From an uncultured Porphyromonadaceae bacterium (GTDB taxonomy: Bacteria; Bacteroidota; Bacteroidia; Bacteroidales; Muribaculaceae): 64,000 bases of DNA. Both the position numbers and the translations under genes were made by a program. The notes beneath the pieces are model-generated. The model did not search any database. It was not told the origin of the DNA and saw nothing but the letters and a program-made list of their open reading frames with translations. The stretch lies in the NCBI GenBank assembly GCA_947567425.1, contig CANOLV010000001.1, positions 62,001 through 126,000 of the forward strand, given 5' to 3'. Below are positions 25,897 through 33,122 of this stretch, one piece after another (positions within the stretch are counted from its first letter, which is position 1; each line of letters opens with the position of its first letter).

Positions 25897-26799
25897 ATGA
25901 TGGGTACACTCGCACATAACATCGGCATATTCATCACGGCCGGAATCTGCGCCGCCACTCTCCCCGGATGCATCTATGAGGAGATGAAGCCTTGCGGCCC
26001 TGCGGAAGTGCTTCTCGAACCTGACTGGGCACTATCGCCCGGCGCATCGCCCGACGGCATGGCCTACTGCTTCTATCCCTCCGACGGCGGCGCACCATGG
26101 CGATTTGACTTTTCCGGACGCGAGGGAGGCCGCATCACCCTGCCCGAAGGTACATACGGGCTTATCGCATTCAACGACGACACCTCGGGAGTCCTATTTT
26201 CCGGCCTTGACAGCTACAGCGACGCCGAGGTTTACTCCAGAGAGGTGACACTCATGCACTCCCCCGGGCAGCCACAACCGCCGTCGTCGTCAGGACATCT
26301 GGACCCGGACATCATGTGGACTGCTTCATGCACTCCGATCGAGGTTACGGCAGGATGCGTGGTGAGATGCGAGCCCCACCAACTGACACCACGCATAAAC
26401 GTGGAAATCCAAGGCATCAAAAACATGAACTCAGCTAAGACATACGGCGCCATGCTGTCCGGGCTGTCTGAATCGGTGACACTCAGCAACAGCCGCACAG
26501 AAGGATCCACAACAATGCCTTTCATAGTCAATCCGCAGGGAAGCGACAAGCTGGCCGGATCGTTCTATTGCTTCGGCATTTCATCCGACCGCCAAATGCT
26601 TTCGCTTTTTGTGGTCATGTCTGACGGCAACAGAATCCGCTATACCTACGACGTGCACGAGCAGATAGAATCGGCACCAGACAGCATGAACATAGACATC
26701 ATAGTGCCGGGTCCGTCGCTTCCTGATACGGGAGAATCCGACAATGACACATTTGACGTAGAAGTCGACGGCTGGCATACCATACACATCTACTATTGA
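25897..26799 (+). CDS. DUF5119-type fimbrial lipoprotein
   Basis: A 300-residue lipoprotein with lipobox TLPGC (Cys25) after a hydrophobic signal. The body resembles the DUF5119 / FimB-Mfa2-like group that accompanies fimbrillins. It opens with CIYEEMKPCG and contains an LPEGTYGLIAFNDDTSG segment and beta-rich stretches. The likely role is anchor or accessory subunit of a surface fimbria; this is inferred from the group and from the adjacent fimbrillin gene. The fimbrillin gene starts 23 bases downstream in the same direction. The signal sequence has an unusually long pre-hydrophobic part (MMGTLAHN). Confidence 0.78.
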   Translation: MMGTLAHNIGIFITAGICAATLPGCIYEEMKPCGPAEVLLEPDWALSPGASPDGMAYCFYPSDGGAPWRFDFSGREGGRITLPEGTYGLIAFNDDTSGVLFSGLDSYSDAEVYSREVTLMHSPGQPQPPSSSGHLDPDIMWTASCTPIEVTAGCVVRCEPHQLTPRINVEIQGIKNMNSAKTYGAMLSGLSESVTLSNSRTEGSTTMPFIVNPQGSDKLAGSFYCFGISSDRQMLSLFVVMSDGNRIRYTYDVHEQIESAPDSMNIDIIVPGPSLPDTGESDNDTFDVEVDGWHTIHIYY

Positions 26800-26822
26800 A
26801 CCGCCCGGCGGACCGATTTGTT

Positions 26823-27872
26823 ATGAATAAAAACAACACGACAATCATGAGACCTACCAGCCTACTAACATTATCGGCAACGCTACTGATAGCAGCAAGT
26901 TGCTCAGAGAATGATCCGGACGGAGTCATCGATCCGACGAACGCCATAACATTCAACGCGACATCGCCCAAAGCATCCCGCGCCGGAACCACCACCACGG
27001 CCACATTAAAATCGTTCAACCTATACGCCTACGCAGGCGACAAACTATATATGGACAATGTGACAGTAAGCAAAGAATCCGGCTCCTGGAGCTACTCACC
27101 CAAGAAGTATTGGCCTTCAGACCCCGTAAGCTTCTTTGCATTCAGCCCCGCCGTGAAAGGCTATACCGAACCGACCTCCACATCGGCGCCTAAAATAGCC
27201 AATTATACCGTAGACGGATCAGACCTGCTGTACGCCACCAACATAAACGAAATACCCAAACCTCAGCCGGTACAGATCAACTTCAGGCACGCTCTGTCGA
27301 AAATCGACATCATGCTGTCAAGCTCCAATCCGGAAATTACGGTAAAGGTGTACCACGTGCTGCTGTGCGGCATCAACAGCACGGCGACATTCCTCTATCC
27401 GGGCGCAACGACATCCGCCGAAGCCCCGAACGTGACCGGAAGCTGGACAGGACAGAGCAATCCGCTCAGCCACATGGTGTTCTACGCGATGGCAGCCGGA
27501 GATGAAGTGACGCTCAACACGGTTCCTACCAATCTGTCGGAGGGGAATCTCGAATGGTACTTTATGATACCTCAGACCCTGAGCGACGTCACCGTGACCG
27601 ACGGCAAGTATGCCGGCCAATACATAGCGGTAGAATGTGTGATCTACGACAAGAACACGGGTGCCAAGATTTGGCCGAACTCACAGACGCCACCATATCA
27701 GCAACTTGAAGAATCGGAAGCCGGACGACTCGTCTATCCAGTGAAGACAGCCACACTTACCGACTGGGCACCGGGGTACAACTACGTATACTCCATAGAC
27801 ATCAAGAGTCCTAAGGAGCTTGACGAAATAGACTTCGACGTGACTGTCGACGAATACAACCAGAATTTATAA
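26823..27872 (+). CDS. Fimbrillin family lipoprotein
   Basis: A 349-residue fimbrillin-like lipoprotein. The lipobox LIAASC follows the signal beginning MRPTSLLTLSATLL. After it come an IDPTNAITFNAT strand and the KASRAGTTT segment with Arg, where Bacteroidales fimbrillins are processed by an Arg protease before polymerising. The family's WPSDPVSFFAFSP and FRHALSKIDIML segments follow. Two in-frame ATGs are possible (26823 and 26847); either gives the signal peptide. It acts as a fimbrial shaft or tip subunit on the cell surface, exported through the lipoprotein route. It pairs with the DUF5119 gene before it and ends at the hairpin at 27909. Confidence 0.88.
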   Translation: MNKNNTTIMRPTSLLTLSATLLIAASCSENDPDGVIDPTNAITFNATSPKASRAGTTTTATLKSFNLYAYAGDKLYMDNVTVSKESGSWSYSPKKYWPSDPVSFFAFSPAVKGYTEPTSTSAPKIANYTVDGSDLLYATNINEIPKPQPVQINFRHALSKIDIMLSSSNPEITVKVYHVLLCGINSTATFLYPGATTSAEAPNVTGSWTGQSNPLSHMVFYAMAAGDEVTLNTVPTNLSEGNLEWYFMIPQTLSDVTVTDGKYAGQYIAVECVIYDKNTGAKIWPNSQTPPYQQLEESEAGRLVYPVKTATLTDWAPGYNYVYSIDIKSPKELDEIDFDVTVDEYNQNL

Positions 27873-27908
27873 GATTCATCCCGAAAAAGACTCTACCAAA
27901 CCCCAAAT

Positions 27909-27957
27909 ACGGCGTATGCCACCGGAATGCGACTCACCATCCGACGGCATACGCCGT
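27909..27957 (+). terminator. Probable terminator of the fimbrial operon
   Basis: A perfect 12-bp inverted repeat (ACGGCGTATGCC at 27909-27920 and GGCATACGCCGT at 27946-27957) with a 25-base loop, followed by CAATTTA. Confidence 0.65.
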
Positions 27958-28044
27958 CAATTTATCGAGACTCTACATGGGATTACGGAAATGCGACTTT
28001 TTCGACTTTTTAAGCTTGATTTTTGGGATTTCAGAAAAATGTCG

Positions 28045-28052
28045 TAACTTTG
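28045..28052 (+). promoter_or_regulatory. -7 element for the SRP RNA gene
   Basis: TAACTTTG, ending four bases before the first paired base of the RNA. Confidence 0.8.
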
Positions 28053-28056
28053 CATC

Positions 28057-28153
28057 GGGTAAGTCCTACACGACCAGCTCCCCGGGAACTCCGCCAGGCC
28101 TTGATCGGAGCAACGGTACCGGGTTGTAGCGGTGCGATGTAGTAAGCTTACCC
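28057..28153 (+). ncRNA. ffs: Signal recognition particle RNA (4.5S, small bacterial type)
   Basis: About 97 nt. Terminal stem GGGTAAG (28057-28063) pairs perfectly with CTTACCC (28147-28153), followed by six T (28154-28159). The apical part carries the SRP helix 8 signature GCCAGGCC...GGAGCAACGG with the matching GGGAACTCC and GGTACCGGG strands around it. It is the RNA partner of Ffh in co-translational membrane targeting. The compact promoter-RNA-U-tract layout defines both ends. Confidence 0.92.
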
Positions 28154-28257
28154 TTTTTTCGTATATATGGGTATCGTAGGCCGACACACAGCCATCCAGT
28201 CTATCCGTTTTATATAAATTAACTATCGAGTACACAGTTTTCGCCCAATCCCGGAGG

Positions 28258-28265
28258 TAAATTTG
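28258..28265 (+). promoter_or_regulatory. -7 element for the small protein gene
   Basis: TAAATTTG, 31 bases before ATG 28296. Confidence 0.6.
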
Positions 28266-28295
28266 CCCTGTAATTAATTTTAATCTCTCACAATT

Positions 28296-28547
28296 ATGGG
28301 CAAAATCAACACCACAGACATAATCTTCGCCACCATCACCCAGCGCGGCAAGCAAATAGGTTCGTTCAAGTTAAGCGGACTGGAGTCTTTTTCCGAAATA
28401 GTCGGAGCGGTGCGACGTCTGTCGAACGGAGCAATCGGTCTGGTCACCGTGACACTGCGCAACGGCACGCAAGGTTGGCGCCACTCGCGCTCGATAATGC
28501 TCAATCCGGCACGGAAGCAACCCGTGCAACTCTCATTCGCATTCTAA
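28296..28547 (+). CDS. Small conserved-looking protein of unknown function
   Basis: An 83-residue soluble protein (MGKINTTDIIFATITQRG onward) with alternating beta strands and one helix (LESFSEIVGAVRRLSNG). A strongly beta GLVTVTLRNGTQGW segment follows, then a C-terminal strand PVQLSFAF. It has no signal or membrane segment. I do not recognise the family. It has its own promoter immediately upstream, a hairpin after it, and lies directly behind the SRP RNA gene. Clean codon use and a compact promoter support a real gene. Confidence 0.7.
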   Translation: MGKINTTDIIFATITQRGKQIGSFKLSGLESFSEIVGAVRRLSNGAIGLVTVTLRNGTQGWRHSRSIMLNPARKQPVQLSFAF

Positions 28548-28611
28548 GATTCTAATACTCGGCACACACCGCCGCGCGACTACGCGGACGGAAACACTGT
28601 CTTATCTGCAT

Positions 28612-28648
28612 ATCCCCGTGCATACGTCAAAAGCGTGTGTGCGGGGAT
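28612..28648 (+). terminator. Hairpin after the small protein gene
   Basis: A 15-bp stem with three G-U pairs (28612-28626 with 28634-28648) and loop TCAAAAG, followed by TTTGG. It stands between the small gene and the end of rnhB, and may work in both directions. Confidence 0.55.
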
Positions 28649-28673
28649 TTGGCATGCGCTCAGAACAGAGTAA

Positions 28674-29300
28674 TCAGAACAGAGTAAGCTGTTCAGGGGG
28701 AAGAAGCCTGAAACTCATACGATGCAACGGGGAAGGCCCATGCTTGGCGATGGCGTCGCGGTGGGATTTTGTGGGGTATCCCTTGTTGATACGCCACCCG
28801 TAGGCTGGATACAGCGAGTCAAGCCGGCGCATCTCTTCGTCGCGGTGGGTCTTGGCAAGAATCGATGCCGCGGCAATGTTTCCGAATCTGCCGTCGCCCT
28901 TTACGAAAGTCCGGCAGGGCAGGTCAAGATATGGCGTAAATCTGTTGCCGTCGACAATAACTGCACCCGGACGAACCTCCAGACCGTCAAGAGCACGATG
29001 CATGGCGAGTATCGAAGCACGCAGTATGTTTATCTCATCAATCTCCTTGGCCGAAACGATTCCTACAGCCCATGCCACCGCTTCGGCTTCAATGACAGCT
29101 CTCAGCGTGTCGCGGGCCGATTCAGACAGCTTTTTAGAGTCGTTCAGCATGGGGTGAGAGAATCCGTCGGGTAATATCACCGCCGCGGCATACACCGGAC
29201 CGGCCAGGCATCCGCGCCCGGCTTCGTCACATCCGGCCTCCATCACACCTGCCAGATGGCAGGCCGGGAGCATGGCCGGCACTTCATTCGACATAGCCAT
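28674..29300 (-). CDS. rnhB: Ribonuclease HII
   Basis: Removes RNA primers and single ribonucleotides from DNA by cutting the RNA strand of RNA-DNA hybrids. The 208-residue product has the family start [19 protein letters not shown] (Asp25 and Glu26 as metal ligands) and [11 protein letters not shown]. Later segments are [17 protein letters not shown] and the C-terminal [16 protein letters not shown]. Its start lies inside the last codons of the upstream response-regulator gene (17-base overlap from ATG 29300; ATG 29294 is the alternative), so it is translated from the same message. Confidence 0.96.
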   Translation of the reverse strand: MAMSNEVPAMLPACHLAGVMEAGCDEAGRGCLAGPVYAAAVILPDGFSHPMLNDSKKLSESARDTLRAVIEAEAVAWAVGIVSAKEIDEINILRASILAMHRALDGLEVRPGAVIVDGNRFTPYLDLPCRTFVKGDGRFGNIAAASILAKTHRDEEMRRLDSLYPAYGWRINKGYPTKSHRDAIAKHGPSPLHRMSFRLLPPEQLTLF

Positions 29301-30027
29301 AGCCGAATCCCATACGGTTGACGAGGTACATGGAATTGTGTCCGATCTTCTTCTGAAGGCTTCTGATATATTTTTCGATCACCATGTCGTCGACAACCTC
29401 CTCATCAGGCCATACATTGTCGAAAATCACATCGGCATCATATATATTGTTGCGGTTATGCATCAGAAATTCGAGCAGGTCATATTCGTCGGCTTCAAGC
29501 GGTATAGTGTCGCCGTTAAGGCTTGCCGTCTTGGTGTCTGTGTCGAGCCTAAGACCATGGTGAGTGATGACCACCGGCTTCGACGGCGATGACATCCTCT
29601 TCCGGCGCAACAGAGCATTGACCCTCGCCGTCATCTCGCGCATCGAGAAAGGCTTCAGGAGATAATCGTCGGCACCGAAGTCAAGGCCGTTAATAATCGA
29701 CTCTTCACACTCGACCGATGAACAAAATATAAGCGGGATCCGCGAAGTGACCGCCCTCTGTTTAAGGTATTGAGCCAGATACATGCCGTTTGCCGTCTCT
29801 GAGGCCACATTAATTATATATAGGCAGTAGATTGTAAGGTCGTGGTCGATGGCTTCATCGCATGAATTGAACACGTCGACAACATATCCGTCATGTTCAA
29901 GATTAAATTGCATCAGCTCGCACCCCATCATATCATCGTCCAAAATCAGTATACGACGTTCGTCGGCCCCTTTTTCGGAGGCCGACTTGGAGGAGTTAGC
30001 TGAATTCTTCTTAAAAAATAATGACAT
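29284..30027 (-). CDS. OmpR-type response regulator with a non-phosphorylatable receiver
   Basis: A 247-residue protein with a receiver domain (about residues 25-140) and a C-terminal winged-helix DNA-binding domain (about 155-245, with [14 protein letters not shown] and [18 protein letters not shown]). The receiver keeps the acidic cluster Asp30-32, the Ser in LIFCSS and the Lys in YLLKPF (Lys125). The position that normally holds the phospho-acceptor Asp reads Asn73 in LYIINVASE; codon AAT is unambiguous. It may therefore act without a kinase. No histidine kinase gene is nearby. ATG 30027 is used; an upstream ATG at 30060 gives a longer, less typical N-terminus. rnhB overlaps its end. Confidence 0.9.
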   Translation of the reverse strand: MSLFFKKNSANSSKSASEKGADERRILILDDDMMGCELMQFNLEHDGYVVDVFNSCDEAIDHDLTIYCLYIINVASETANGMYLAQYLKQRAVTSRIPLIFCSSVECEESIINGLDFGADDYLLKPFSMREMTARVNALLRRKRMSSPSKPVVITHHGLRLDTDTKTASLNGDTIPLEADEYDLLEFLMHNRNNIYDADVIFDNVWPDEEVVDDMVIEKYIRSLQKKIGHNSMYLVNRMGFGYGYVE

Positions 30028-30072
30028 CTTGATCTCTATGAATGGGGGTACTTTTCCCATTTTTCACATACA

Positions 30073-30080
30073 CAAAAATA
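30073..30080 (-). promoter_or_regulatory. -7 element for the response regulator-rnhB operon
   Basis: Minus strand TATTTTTG, 46 bases upstream of ATG 30027. Confidence 0.6.
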
Positions 30081-30240
30081 GAAATCACAGATAAATTAAC
30101 AAAATTATTTAGAATTTCGTATCGGCACTGTGTCTGAAATGTCACATGGAAAAAGGTTTGTAACAAGTGCAACAGAAATGATATTCAATAGTAATCATTT
30201 TGACATTTCCCGCTTTTAAAAACGCCCAATCTATATCAAA

Positions 30241-30879
30241 TCAGAGCAAACCCTGTTCGACCATGACACATACACGCTCTATAATGGCATCTTCGTCGTT
30301 TTTGTCGGGATTATATGCCGACTTAAGGTTCACGCCGAAAAAGCGCCCGAACGTCTGCCAGAATCCAGCCCTGAAAGTTCCGAGAAAAGCCTTAAGAATC
30401 GAGTAGCTGCTTTGGTTCGTCTCCCTGTTGATCAGCTTCACGAGCATCTTCCCCTGCGACTTCGTAAATCTCTTCAGATGGGGCTTATATTGTTCGAAAA
30501 CCGCCTTCTCCATATTCGACAGGTGCTCCTCGCGCTCCTTCTGCGTAGGGAAAGTCTCGATGTATTCATACGTCTCCAGAAGCGTTTCCGAAATCAGCTT
30601 CGCATATGGCAGCGTCCGCTTGACATCGCGCACGGTGCGCCAATAAAACTCCTCCTGCTTCTTGTTCTTGAACTTAAGCGGAGGAAATACGGTGACATTA
30701 TTGAGCACCACCATCACCGCCGTGTCGCCCTGCTCGGTCAGGAAATGGTATTTTCCTTCGACAGGACGCTGCAACGGAGCCGGCAACGAAAGGTCGTCAT
30801 CGCCACCGTCAGGCACTGTCAGGGCCCAAGCCGGGCAAAGCGCCATCACTGCAAAAAGCATGCACAATAATACTCTCAT
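30241..30879 (-). CDS. DUF4294 family protein
   Basis: A 212-residue exported or membrane-anchored protein with an N-terminal signal (MRVLLCMLFAVMALC, cleavage near AWALT). Sequence features match DUF4294: EQGDTAVMVVLNNVTVFPPL, then a helical region with FYWRTVRDVKRTLPYAKLI. A late KFTKSQGKMLVKLINRETN-like stretch follows. The function is unknown. It follows nadB by 73 bases on the same strand and has no clear promoter of its own, so cotranscription with nadB is likely. An upstream in-frame start at 30933 would extend the protein without making a better signal peptide. Confidence 0.8.
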   Translation of the reverse strand: MRVLLCMLFAVMALCPAWALTVPDGGDDDLSLPAPLQRPVEGKYHFLTEQGDTAVMVVLNNVTVFPPLKFKNKKQEEFYWRTVRDVKRTLPYAKLISETLLETYEYIETFPTQKEREEHLSNMEKAVFEQYKPHLKRFTKSQGKMLVKLINRETNQSSYSILKAFLGTFRAGFWQTFGRFFGVNLKSAYNPDKNDEDAIIERVCVMVEQGLL

Positions 30880-30952
30880 ACATATATTAACGTCCGGGCG
30901 GACAAAAGATTGCACGAAAATCGTGCAAATCATCCGATTGTGGCGAAAACGA

Positions 30953-32530
30953 TCACTTTCTGTGGTCGACGTGCGGATAGTCGACGGTGTAATGCAGTCC
31001 GCACGACTCCTTACGTTCCATGGCCTGGCGCATGATGAGATAGCCTACATTGATTATATTGCGAAGCTCGCATATCTCGCGGCTCGCGGTCGAACGTTTG
31101 AACAAGCGCTCGGTCTCCTCGTAGAGTATGTCGAGCCGGTTCCAGGCGCGCTTTAGGCGGAGGTCGCTTCTCACTATGCCCACGTATGCCGACATGATCT
31201 GCCCCACCTCCTTTATACTTTGCGTGATCAGCACCATCTCTTCAGGCAGGCGGGTACCCTCGTCGTTCCACTCCGGCACGTCATGGCGGAATTGATAATT
31301 GTCCTTTACCTGCATGGCATGGCGAGCGGCCGCGTCGGCATATACCACAGCTTCTATCAGCGAATTGGAAGCGAGGCGGTTGCCTCCGTGCAGACCCGTG
31401 CACGAACATTCGCCCACGGCATACAAGCGCTGTATCGACGACTGCGCATCGGTGTCGACCTTTATGCCGCCGCAGAGGTAGTGGGCGGCCGGAGCCACCG
31501 GTATATAATCCTTCGTTATGTCGATTCCGAGCGACAGGCACTTTTTGTAGATGTTCGGGAAATGGCGCTTGGTCTCCTCGGGATCCTTATGCGTAACATC
31601 GAGATACACGTGGTCGTCGCCATAGAGCTTCATTTCGGAGTCAATGGCCCGTGCGACTATGTCGCGCGGTGCGAGCGACAGACGCGGATCGTACTTATGC
31701 ATAAACTCCTCGCCTTTGAGATTGCGGAGCACTGCCCCGTATCCTCTCATGGCCTCAGTGATCAGGAATGAAGGGCGGTCGCCGGGATGGTACAACGCCG
31801 TCGGATGGAACTGTATGAACTCCATGTCCTGAACCGTACCCTTGGCGCGGTACACCATGGCGATGCCGTCGCCGGTGGAGACAAGCGGATTTGTAGTGGT
31901 GGTGTAGACGGCACCGACACCTCCCGTGGCCATAAGCGTGATCCGCGACAGGAACGTGTCGACTTTACCCGTCGTGGGATTGAGCACGTATGCCCCGTAG
32001 CAGGTTATGTCAGGTGTACGGCGGGTCACTATCTTGCCAAGGTGGTGCTGGGTTATGATCTCGATGGCGAAGTGGTCCTCGAAGATGTCGATATTGGGAT
32101 TCGCCTTTACGGCCTCGATAAGGCTTTGCTGAATCTCCGCTCCGGTGTTGTCCTGATGGTGCAGTATACGGAATTCAGAGTGTCCCCCCTCGCGGTGCAG
32201 GTCAAACCGGCCGTCGGGATTCTTGTCGAACTCGACCCCCCAGCGGATCAATTCGCAGATTTGTCCGGGAGCTTCCCTGACGACTTTCTCTACGGCCACG
32301 CGGTCGCTCAGCCAGTCGCCGGCTATCATGGTGTCCTCGATGTGCTTGTCGAAATTGTCTACTTCAAGGTTAGTGACCGACGCCACACCTCCTTGCGCAA
32401 AATAGGTGTTGGCTTCTTCAAGTTTGGTCTTACATATCAGAGCCACTCTTCCGGTAGCGGCCACTTTCAGGGCGAAACTCATTCCGGCAATACCGGAACC
32501 TATCACCAGATAGTCATATTCGTATGTCAT
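30953..32530 (-). CDS. nadB: L-aspartate oxidase
   Basis: Oxidises L-aspartate to iminoaspartate, the first step of de novo NAD synthesis. The 525-residue flavoprotein has the FAD-binding N-terminus DYLVIGSGIAGMSFALKVA, the TYFAQGGVASV loop and the active-site region GGHSEFRILHHQD. Further on are TGGVGAVYTTTTNPLVSTGDG and GLHGGNRLASNSLIEAVVY, ending with the helical C-terminal domain. Start ATG 32530 (MTYEYDYL) fits the family; an in-frame ATG at 32560 is rejected. nadA and nadC are not in the window. A promoter lies at 32583; the DUF4294 gene follows. Confidence 0.96.
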   Translation of the reverse strand: MTYEYDYLVIGSGIAGMSFALKVAATGRVALICKTKLEEANTYFAQGGVASVTNLEVDNFDKHIEDTMIAGDWLSDRVAVEKVVREAPGQICELIRWGVEFDKNPDGRFDLHREGGHSEFRILHHQDNTGAEIQQSLIEAVKANPNIDIFEDHFAIEIITQHHLGKIVTRRTPDITCYGAYVLNPTTGKVDTFLSRITLMATGGVGAVYTTTTNPLVSTGDGIAMVYRAKGTVQDMEFIQFHPTALYHPGDRPSFLITEAMRGYGAVLRNLKGEEFMHKYDPRLSLAPRDIVARAIDSEMKLYGDDHVYLDVTHKDPEETKRHFPNIYKKCLSLGIDITKDYIPVAPAAHYLCGGIKVDTDAQSSIQRLYAVGECSCTGLHGGNRLASNSLIEAVVYADAAARHAMQVKDNYQFRHDVPEWNDEGTRLPEEMVLITQSIKEVGQIMSAYVGIVRSDLRLKRAWNRLDILYEETERLFKRSTASREICELRNIINVGYLIMRQAMERKESCGLHYTVDYPHVDHRK

Positions 32531-32582
32531 ATCGCAGAAAAGGGGGAAACCGACCTGCAACAGTGTAGATCATTTGCCGGTG

Positions 32583-32590
32583 CAAATTTA
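32583..32590 (-). promoter_or_regulatory. -7 element for nadB
   Basis: Minus strand TAAATTTG, 53 bases upstream of ATG 32530. Confidence 0.7.
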
Positions 32591-32665
32591 CACATAATGA
32601 GCATAACTCCGCACCGGAATGATTAAAAATTTCGCATATCGCCGGACACAGGCCGAATCGACAGC

Positions 32666-32929
32666 CTACCATCTCGGGCCACCGGGGAGGATTCCCGGGC
32701 CGGGGCCGGGGCCACCAGGCCCGCCAATGCCGGGGCCAAAACCGGGTCCACCCGGCCCCGGGCCGATAGGCACGCCTATGGTTCCGCCGACTACGGGACC
32801 ACCGGGGCCTGAGTTAAAATCAGTGCCGAGCCAGAGTGAATCAAGTCCCATACATGACGACAGTCCGGCAGAAGCGGTCAATAAGGCCAATGCCAAGACG
32901 ACCTTCTTTACAAATCTTCGAGCGTCCAT
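32666..32929 (-). CDS. Small Gly/Pro-rich lipoprotein
   Basis: An 87-residue protein with a clear lipoprotein signal (FVKKVVLALALLTASAG then lipobox LSSC, Cys26). The mature chain, about 60 residues, is almost entirely Gly, Pro and a few Ile/Phe in a low-complexity run (about residues 42-84), with repeated GPG and GGP. It has no known domain. The opposite strand also has an open frame here, but it lacks the signal peptide and is only a shadow of the repeat. The gene sits between nadB (-) and argS (+). The function is unknown; an extended, flexible cell-surface tether is one possibility. Confidence 0.72.
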   Translation of the reverse strand: MDARRFVKKVVLALALLTASAGLSSCMGLDSLWLGTDFNSGPGGPVVGGTIGVPIGPGPGGPGFGPGIGGPGGPGPGPGILPGGPRW

Positions 32930-33059
32930 AATTCAGTGTCTTTTCAATATATAACAATTTTCCGGCCGTTTTTTCTTCTGTGACACCGCCTTAGAGTCCA
33001 TCCGACAATAAAAATCAGCGTCGTAGAGCCTGAAATGCGCGAGTTTGGCACGATTTTTG

Positions 33060-33067
33060 TATCTTTG
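33060..33067 (+). promoter_or_regulatory. -7 element for argS
   Basis: TATCTTTG, 56 bases before ATG 33123. Confidence 0.75.
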
Positions 33068-33122
33068 CGGAATAAATATATAACCCCTGCAAATAATTAT
33101 AATCCAAAGATAATCAAGAATT

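Noticed and set aside
31787-32626. A 279-codon plus-strand frame
   Set aside because: It is antisense to nadB, which carries all FAD and active-site motifs.
32619-32954. A 111-codon plus-strand frame with a Pro-rich sequence
   Set aside because: It is antisense to the Gly/Pro-rich lipoprotein gene (32666-32929). The minus-strand product has a clear lipoprotein signal, whereas this frame has none and its Pro/Gly content is simply the mirror of that repeat.
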